Of a stretch of 5,011 nt of DNA, positions 1-3,493 are shown one piece after another. Position 1 is the stretch's first letter; each line of letters begins with the position of its first letter. Below the pieces are notes generated by a model. The model did no database searches. It was not told the origin of the DNA and worked only from the letters and a program-made list of their open reading frames with translations. This DNA comes from Acidobacteriota bacterium (GTDB lineage Bacteria > Acidobacteriota > UBA4820 > DSQY01). The DNA lies in assembly GCA_021814085.1 (NCBI GenBank), contig JAKAJA010000172.1, positions 1 through 5,011 of the forward strand. Direction: 5' to 3'. The translations under genes were made by a program, and so were the position numbers.

Positions 1-117
1 GTCCTGCTTCCCGTCCAGTCCCACCTCATCGCCAACCGCGGCGCCTACCGGTTCCTCCAGGAGCCCTGGTGGGAAGAGGAGGCCGGCCCGCCCCCGGCCC
101 AGCAGCACGGCGGCTGA
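1..117 (+). CDS. C-terminal fragment of an unrecognised protein (5' end outside window)
   Basis: The frame opening at base 1 runs 38 codons to a TGA at 115-117. Thirty-six of the 38 codons end in G or C, which supports this as the true coding frame. The visible end reads LLPVQSHLIANRGAYRFLQE, then an acidic stretch with two Trp (PWWEEEAG) and a Pro/Gln-rich hydrophilic tail (PPPAQQHGG). No catalytic motif, membrane segment or sorting signal is visible, and I do not recognise the family. The next gene starts 555 bases downstream, so the two are unlikely to share an operon. Function cannot be assigned from this fragment. Confidence 0.7.
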   Translation, partial: VLLPVQSHLIANRGAYRFLQEPWWEEEAGPPPAQQHGG

Positions 118-137
118 TCAAGGCTGGAATCCGGCTC

Positions 138-151
138 GGGGCCTGTGCCCC
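138..151 (+). terminator. Small stem-loop after the first gene, possible weak terminator
   Basis: GGGGC (138-142), loop CTGT, GCCCC (147-151) form a perfect 5-bp GC-only hairpin 20 bases after the stop codon of the partial gene. There is no following T-tract. Termination here is an inference from position and stem strength only. Confidence 0.25.
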
Positions 152-231
152 AACGAGTCTGGCGGGCCCATACCGTTCTTGACTTCCACTCCGCCCCCTG
201 TTAGGTTTCGATCAAGAGTTGACCAGGAACT

Positions 232-249
232 CCGCGCGGGGTGGCGCGG
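232..249. repeat. 6-bp perfect inverted repeat CCGCGC/GCGCGG
   Basis: CCGCGC (232-237) and GCGCGG (244-249) pair perfectly around a 6-base loop, GGGGTG. A further 5-bp pair, GAGTT/AACTC (216-220 and 228-232), abuts it, so the segment could fold into tandem stems. There is no T-tract. It may belong to the 3' untranslated region of the upstream gene. Confidence 0.35.
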
Positions 250-268
250 CCCAAGGGGAGAACCGGCG

Positions 269-300
269 CGAATCGGCTGAGGGGTAGCCGTTCCGATTCG
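269..300. repeat. 8-bp perfect inverted repeat CGAATCGG/CCGATTCG
   Basis: CGAATCGG (269-276) and CCGATTCG (293-300) are exact reverse complements separated by 16 bases. An alternative smaller stem, CGGCT/AGCCG (274-278 and 286-290), shares bases with the outer one, so the two folds exclude each other in part. It could be a transcript structure or a protein-binding dyad. No T-tract follows directly. Confidence 0.45.
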
Positions 301-504
301 GTTCTGGGCCTTTCTAGGGAGGGAGACAGCGCACAAGAAACAACAGGCCTGTAATGCCAGGACCGTCGGCCTGGATTATCCCGTGAGGCGCGCTAGAGGC
401 TGGCGCTTGCTTGGAAACGCTGGTCTGGAAGCCGGTGACGCTTGTCGCGGTCCGCCAGAGATTGAAAAGCAGGAAAAGGAGGGTCGTGGAAGAGCATTTT
501 TTTG

Positions 505-542
505 GGGAAGTCGGAGTCTGTCCCATACCTTAATGACTTCCC
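505..542. repeat. 8-bp perfect inverted repeat GGGAAGTC/GACTTCCC
   Basis: GGGAAGTC (505-512) and GACTTCCC (535-542) are exact reverse complements with a 22-base spacer. A run of seven T (497-503) lies just before the left arm, the wrong side for an intrinsic terminator on the + strand. The centre is about 150 bases upstream of the next start codon, so an operator or a leader structure is possible. Confidence 0.35.
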
Positions 543-590
543 ACGATAGGCGGGAGGTTCTTGTGAGTGGGTGGATGTTTCGAGTCGTTT

Positions 591-608
591 GTACTGCGGC
601 CGGAATAC
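591..608. promoter_or_regulatory. Imperfect 18-bp dyad, candidate operator upstream of the first module gene
   Basis: GTACTGCGGCCGGAATAC matches its own reverse complement at 14 of 18 positions and is centred on CGGCCG. It can be read as two half-sites back to back, CCGCAGTAC (bottom strand) and CCGGAATAC (top strand), both fitting CCGSARTAC. The same two half-sites recur at 2068-2084 in the opposite arrangement, upstream of the other gene with the shared C-terminal module. The site ends 64 bases before the start codon. Regulatory function is inferred from symmetry and recurrence only. Confidence 0.25.
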
Positions 609-662
609 TTTTGGGTAAGGGTAATATGAGCGCCGCTTGAAACCGGAGCGTCTGCCCAGGAA

Positions 663-670
663 AGGAGAGG
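663..670 (+). promoter_or_regulatory. Ribosome binding site deciding the ATG start at 673
   Basis: AGGAGAGG lies with its GGAG core (664-667) five bases before the ATG at 673. It favours that ATG over the in-frame TTG at 637, whose use would place this ribosome binding site inside the gene and put 12 charged residues before the signal peptide. Confidence 0.8.
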
Positions 671-672
671 AC

Positions 673-1851
673 ATGAGGCACTTGAAGGGGATTCCTCTAC
701 TGCTGGCCCTGCTGGTGATGGTCTCGCCGGCCGTCCAGGCGAAAGGAAAGCAACCCCATCCCTACACCGTGGCGCCGGACACCACCCGGGTGGCCATCTA
801 CAACGATTCTCTGAACGGGCACGGCAGCTATTTCAACGGTGGCGATAGCAACTCCTACGCGTTGGTGCAGTCGATCCTCGACAGCGATCCCCAGGAGCGT
901 TTCACCACCACCGTCGTGACAGACCTGAGTGCCGCCACCCTGGCCAACTTCGACGTGCTCTCGCTCCCCGACAACGCCGTGCCCGATCAGTATCTCGCGG
1001 CCGTGGCGGCGTGGTTCGTGCCGGGCAAGGTCATCGTCTGCTTCGACAGCGCTGTCTCCTACGCGGCGTACTCGGGCTTCTTCTGGCCGGGCCACGGAGG
1101 AGACGTGTACTATGGGACCCTTTGGGATTACAACTCGTGCTACGATGACGGCCAGATCGCGCAGGTAGATTACATCACCTCCGACTACACCCTGGGCCAG
1201 GCGGTGAGCACCATCTGGGGGGATGCGGAGTTCTATCCCAACATGCTGCCCGCAGACGCGAATGTCTTCCTCGCAAGCGCCGGTTGTGCCGGCGGGGAAT
1301 CTTTCGTTGCGGCCCGCCAGGGCAACGGCGTTCCGAACCTTCGTTCCGAGAGATCGCGCGAGGAGACCGGGAGCGCACTGGTCTACGGCGCGTACCGCGA
1401 CGTGAGCTGCCGCAATGGCCGGATGGTCCTGCTCGGACCCTACGACCGGCCGGGTGACTCCGCGTCCGATGCCTGGCCCATGATCCGGAATGCTCACCTA
1501 ATGCAGACGGCGCCCCCCATCTCCTACGACCTCTCCTTCCTGGACGACTACGGCCGCTCCCAGCTCTGCGTCAGCAGTGCCTCGGGCGCCTGGCAGTACA
1601 GCGTGCTGAAGGGCAACGGGACGGGGAAGATCTACACGGGCTGCGGACCCGTCGTGACCGGCAGCGGCTACATGCGCCTGACGGCCACGCCGGGCTCGGG
1701 TTACGGGCTGAACCTGATCTACTACACGACGGCCCATAGGGCCACGGCCACCTTTACCTACCGGCCCGACGCGGTCAGTTCGGCGCTCTACGACCAGAAC
1801 ACGACCAACAACCAAACCACCTGCGGAGGTGGGACGCAGCCCGGGTACTAG
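673..1851 (+). CDS. Secreted protein: amidotransferase-like (Rossmann) domain plus shared C-terminal module
   Basis: This is a 392-residue exported protein. Residues 1-23 form a Sec signal peptide: MRHLK, a hydrophobic core rich in Leu and Val, then a likely cleavage site AVQA before K24. Residues about 38-258 look like an alpha/beta Rossmann-type domain. A first strand (RVAIYND, 39-45) is followed by FDVLSLPDNAVPDQYLAA (93-110), then a strand and loop KVIVCFDSAVSYAAYSGF (119-136), and a late strand GRMVLLGPYD (249-258). This pattern resembles the class I glutamine amidotransferase-like/ThuA-like fold found in some extracellular proteins. I see no GxCxG nucleophile elbow or Cys-His-Glu triad, so a binding role is more likely than catalysis. 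Residues 285-387 are a module almost repeated in the lectin downstream. The gene is followed by a strong hairpin. Coding is secure; the N-terminal family assignment is tentative. Confidence 0.88.
   Translation: MRHLKGIPLLLALLVMVSPAVQAKGKQPHPYTVAPDTTRVAIYNDSLNGHGSYFNGGDSNSYALVQSILDSDPQERFTTTVVTDLSAATLANFDVLSLPDNAVPDQYLAAVAAWFVPGKVIVCFDSAVSYAAYSGFFWPGHGGDVYYGTLWDYNSCYDDGQIAQVDYITSDYTLGQAVSTIWGDAEFYPNMLPADANVFLASAGCAGGESFVAARQGNGVPNLRSERSREETGSALVYGAYRDVSCRNGRMVLLGPYDRPGDSASDAWPMIRNAHLMQTAPPISYDLSFLDDYGRSQLCVSSASGAWQYSVLKGNGTGKIYTGCGPVVTGSGYMRLTATPGSGYGLNLIYYTTAHRATATFTYRPDAVSSALYDQNTTNNQTTCGGGTQPGY
1525..1833 (+). repeat. Shared C-terminal module, copy 1 (residues 285-387)
   Basis: This segment encodes the module found again at 2960-3268. 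A gap-free hand alignment over 103 residues gives about 67 identities. Fixed elements include DDYGRS, KGNGTG, TGSGY, LIYYTTAHRA, RPDAVSSALYDQ and a final CGG. The two copies also share exact DNA runs of 16-18 bases, such as CCGGCCCGACGCGGTCAG at 1761-1778. Cys at module positions 15 and 100 (C299 and C384) occur in both copies and could form a disulfide in the mature secreted protein. The module is predicted to be beta-rich from its alternating aromatic and hydrophobic pattern. Confidence 0.85.
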
Positions 1852-1888
1852 CCATCTTGTCCCGCCGTAGACCAGTTCACGCCATCCT

Positions 1889-1916
1889 GAGGCGCGGGGC
1901 TTCGGCCCCGCGCCTC
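1889..1916 (+). terminator. Strong 12-bp UUCG-loop hairpin terminator
   Basis: GAGGCGCGGGGC (1889-1900) and GCCCCGCGCCTC (1905-1916) pair perfectly around the very stable loop TTCG, starting 37 bases after the TAG of the preceding gene. The following bases (GTTGCG) give only a weak T-tract. Position, stem length and loop make a transcription end the best reading, and it separates this gene from the lectin gene. Confidence 0.75.
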
Positions 1917-2067
1917 GTTGCGTAGAAAGTCCGGAATCATACCGGTCCAAAACAAAGCGCCCTACCGGTTCCGAACCACAGCTGGTTCTGGGACGGGCCT
2001 TCCTCCGCTTCGCTCCGGAAGGCAACCTGCTCTAAGGAGTGCCGGAATTGTCTAGGACAGCCATGGA

Positions 2068-2084
2068 CCGGAATAGTACTGCGG
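2068..2084. promoter_or_regulatory. Dyad CCGGAATA-G-TACTGCGG, candidate operator upstream of the lectin gene
   Basis: The 17-base element matches its reverse complement at 12 of its 16 non-central positions (CCGnAnTA/TAnTnCGG). Its half-sites, CCGGAATA and CCGCAGTA (bottom strand), are those of the dyad at 591-608, but here face each other with a one-base centre. It ends 131 bases before the lectin start codon. The role is inferred from symmetry and recurrence; chance cannot be excluded. Confidence 0.25.
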
Positions 2085-2169
2085 TGACCGGCGTTGAGAG
2101 AACGTAAGATCAAATATTGCTTGGGAAGGGCTGGAGGTCGGGTGCTGACCGAGCGAGGCGAGGAGACTA

Positions 2170-2184
2170 GGTTCCAAAGGAACC
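2170..2184 (+). repeat. Small perfect hairpin GGTTCC-AAA-GGAACC in the lectin leader
   Basis: GGTTCC (2170-2175) and GGAACC (2179-2184) pair perfectly around AAA. The hairpin ends 31 bases before the lectin ATG and 19 bases before its ribosome binding site. It could stabilise the leader or be a small binding site. Confidence 0.35.
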
Positions 2185-2205
2185 GGTCCGAGGTGATGAA
2201 GCAGA

Positions 2206-2211
2206 GAGGTG
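2206..2211 (+). promoter_or_regulatory. Ribosome binding site of the lectin gene
   Basis: GAGGTG, within GAGAGGTGG, lies four bases before the ATG at 2216 and matches the 3' part of the AGGAGGTG consensus. The match is partial, so it is weaker than the site before the gene at 3494. Confidence 0.6.
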
Positions 2212-2215
2212 GCGC

Positions 2216-3274
2216 ATGCGATCGTTGAGGGTGCTGGTGGCTGGTGTTTCCGTCGGTTTGGCCTTCATCCTTTTTTCCCCCCTTGCCGTGAAGGCCCAGT
2301 GCAGCTTCGTGGATTTTTCGTCGGTCTCCGGCCTCAGCCTGGTAGGATCGGCCCATCAGTCTGGTAACGTCCTCCGGCTGACCGACGGGTACGGGCAGGG
2401 CGGGGCCGCCTGGTGCACCAGCAAGACCTTCGTGGGCAACGGCTTCAGCGTCAACTTCCAGTTCAGGATAACGGGATACATGGGAGGAGACGGCTTCACC
2501 TTCGCCATCCAAAACAGCAGCCCGACGGCGCTCGGGTTCAACGGAGGGGACCTGGGCTTCTCCGACATTCCGAACGGAATCGCCGTGGAGTTCGACACCT
2601 ATTTCAACGGAGATCAATGCGACGTTTCGCAGGACGAGGTCGGGTTCCTGAAATCAGGAAGCGGGAACGGCGGCACCGACCACTGCACCAACGGCATCGG
2701 ATCCCCCGTCGATCTTTCCTCCCTGGGAACACCCATCACCCTCTACGACGGGAACCTGCACACGGCTACGGTGACGTACTTTCCGGGCTCCCTCACCCTC
2801 GTTCTGGACGGACAGACCGTCCTCTCGCAGGCGGTCACGCTCGACAACTACGTCGCGCTGGACCACGGCAGGGCTTGGCTTGGTTTCACGGGAGCCACGG
2901 GCGCGGCATGGGAGACCGCCGACATCGTCTCGTGGTCGGTGGAGGCCAACCAGCCCGCCTACAACCTGGGCTTCATGGACGATTACGGCCGGTCAGCGCT
3001 CTGTCTGGACACCCACTACGGAAATTTTCAATGGACCGTCTACAAGGGCAACGGGACGGGCAACAGCTATCAGGGGCCGGCCGACCTGACGACCGGCAGC
3101 GGGTACCAGAGGGCCGTCGCGTCGCCCGGCTCGGGCATGGGCATGTACCTGATCTACTACACCACGGCCCACAGGGCTGCGGCCACCTTCACTTTCCGGC
3201 CCGACGCGGTCAGCTCGGCGCTGTACGATCAGGACACCACCAATGACGAGACTTCCTGCGGCGGCCAAGAATAG
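2216..3274 (+). CDS. Secreted L-type (Con A-like) lectin with the shared C-terminal module
   Basis: This is a 352-residue exported lectin-like protein. Residues 1-27 form a signal peptide with basic start MRSLR, a hydrophobic core, and likely cleavage after AVKA before Q28. Residues about 29-245 match the legume/L-type lectin fold: GGDGFTFAIQ (90-99), with D92 at the position of the monosaccharide-binding Asp; GIAVEFDTYFN (121-131), the metal-site strand; and WLGFTGATG followed by DIVSWSV (221-242), the classic closing strands. Compared with concanavalin A, E125, D127, Y129, N131 and D136 fall in exact register with E8, D10, Y12, N14 and D19. E141 sits where Con A has H24. Binding of extracellular glycan is therefore likely, but specificity is unknown. 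Residues 249-351 are the module shared with the protein ending at 1851. Gaps of over 200 bases on both sides suggest its own transcription unit. Confidence 0.93.
   Translation: MRSLRVLVAGVSVGLAFILFSPLAVKAQCSFVDFSSVSGLSLVGSAHQSGNVLRLTDGYGQGGAAWCTSKTFVGNGFSVNFQFRITGYMGGDGFTFAIQNSSPTALGFNGGDLGFSDIPNGIAVEFDTYFNGDQCDVSQDEVGFLKSGSGNGGTDHCTNGIGSPVDLSSLGTPITLYDGNLHTATVTYFPGSLTLVLDGQTVLSQAVTLDNYVALDHGRAWLGFTGATGAAWETADIVSWSVEANQPAYNLGFMDDYGRSALCLDTHYGNFQWTVYKGNGTGNSYQGPADLTTGSGYQRAVASPGSGMGMYLIYYTTAHRAAATFTFRPDAVSSALYDQDTTNDETSCGGQE
2960..3268 (+). repeat. Shared C-terminal module, copy 2 (residues 249-351)
   Basis: This is the second copy of the module at 1525-1833, with about 67 of 103 identical residues and no gaps. 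The second half is better conserved (about 40 of 53) than the first (27 of 50), peaking at LIYYTTAHRA and RPDAVSSALYDQ. The paired Cys are C263 and C348. Only one residue follows the module, so it forms the extreme C-terminus, as expected for a sorting, anchoring or assembly domain. Exact DNA runs shared with copy 1 include AAGGGCAACGGGACGGG (3044-3060). Confidence 0.85.
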
Positions 3275-3325
3275 TCGGGCCGTCCGGCGCGGTGGCTCGA
3301 AGAGGTTCGCCTTGGTCTTGTGGAA

Positions 3326-3347
3326 GGCGCGGGGCCGGGGCCGTGCC
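3326..3347 (+). terminator. GC-rich stem-loop after the lectin gene, possible terminator
   Basis: GGCGCGG (3326-3332) and CCGTGCC (3341-3347) pair over 7 bp, one of them a G-U pair, around an 8-base loop, about 50 bases after the lectin stop codon. No T-tract follows, so this is a weak call made mainly from position. Confidence 0.3.
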
Positions 3348-3407
3348 TAGCGGCTTCGTCGCACTCTGGAGGGCCAGACCGGGCTTGGGCGCGGGAGAGC
3401 CATTTGC

Positions 3408-3437
3408 TTGACTGCGTGCCGTGCAGCGACGTAACAT
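3408..3437 (+). promoter_or_regulatory. Candidate sigma70-type promoter for the beta-propeller gene
   Basis: TTGACT (3408-3413, five of six consensus bases) and TAACAT (3432-3437, four of six) are 18 bases apart. Transcription would begin near 3444, giving a leader of about 50 bases before the ATG at 3494. The local drop in GC content supports the call. A small inverted repeat, GTAA-CA-TTAC (3431-3440), overlaps the -10 box. Confidence 0.4.
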
Positions 3438-3482
3438 TACATCACTAGAGTTATGACCGGGAGTGATGGCGAGTTTCTGGTT

Positions 3483-3490
3483 AGGAGGTG
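3483..3490 (+). promoter_or_regulatory. Consensus ribosome binding site AGGAGGTG
   Basis: AGGAGGTG is a full-length anti-16S match, with its AGGAGG core five bases before the ATG at 3494. It fixes the start of the open-ended gene and predicts efficient translation. Confidence 0.9.
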
Positions 3491-3493
3491 GCC

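Larger units (their letters stand above)
118..672. other. Long intergenic region with inverted repeats, no convincing gene
   Basis: These 555 bases hold no reading frame with both a plausible start and coding-like codon use. One 85-codon GTG-initiated frame (383-640) has no ribosome binding site and a protein unlike its neighbours. The region contains short perfect inverted repeats (138-151, 232-249, 269-300, 505-542), a run of seven T at 497-503, and an imperfect dyad at 591-608. A TAATAT box at 622-627 resembles a -10 element, but I found no matching -35 at normal spacing, so the promoter of the downstream gene is not located. It probably carries the 3' end of the first gene and the regulatory region of the second. 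Confidence 0.6.
1852..2215. other. Intergenic region between the two module genes
   Basis: These 364 bases hold no credible gene. After the terminator hairpin come a 6-bp stem GAACCA/TGGTTC (1973-1988), a 7-bp stem GCCTTCC/GGAAGGC with a 13-base loop (1997-2023), a dyad candidate (2068-2084) and a small hairpin near the next start (2170-2184). The word CCGGAAT occurs three times (1931, 2042, 2068), and ACCGGT three times (1941, 1964, 2182). TAAGAT at 2105-2110 resembles a -10 box, but no good -35 precedes it, so the lectin promoter is not placed with confidence. Confidence 0.6.

Noticed and set aside
383..640. 85-codon GTG-initiated frame in the first intergenic region
   Set aside because: No ribosome binding site before the GTG, no recognisable domain, and poor coding composition. 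It ends just before the ribosome binding site of the next gene.
637..672. Upstream in-frame TTG start for the gene ending at 1851
   Set aside because: It would add 12 charged residues before the signal peptide and place the AGGAGAGG site inside the gene. The ATG at 673 has ideal spacing to that site.
697..1497. Long minus-strand frames opposite the three genes (for example 697-1497, 1937-2617, 4280-4720)
   Set aside because: They lie antisense to well-supported genes, have Arg/Gly/His/Val-rich composition typical of GC-rich shadow frames, and show no domain motifs.
2216..2304. Lipoprotein signal in the lectin (VKAQC near residue 29)
   Set aside because: The residue before Cys is Gln, not Gly, Ala or Ser, so the lipobox rule fails. 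Type I cleavage after AVKA fits better.
3431..3440. GTAACATTAC as an operator for the propeller gene
   Set aside because: The arms are only 4 bp and occur by chance often; noted within the promoter entry only.
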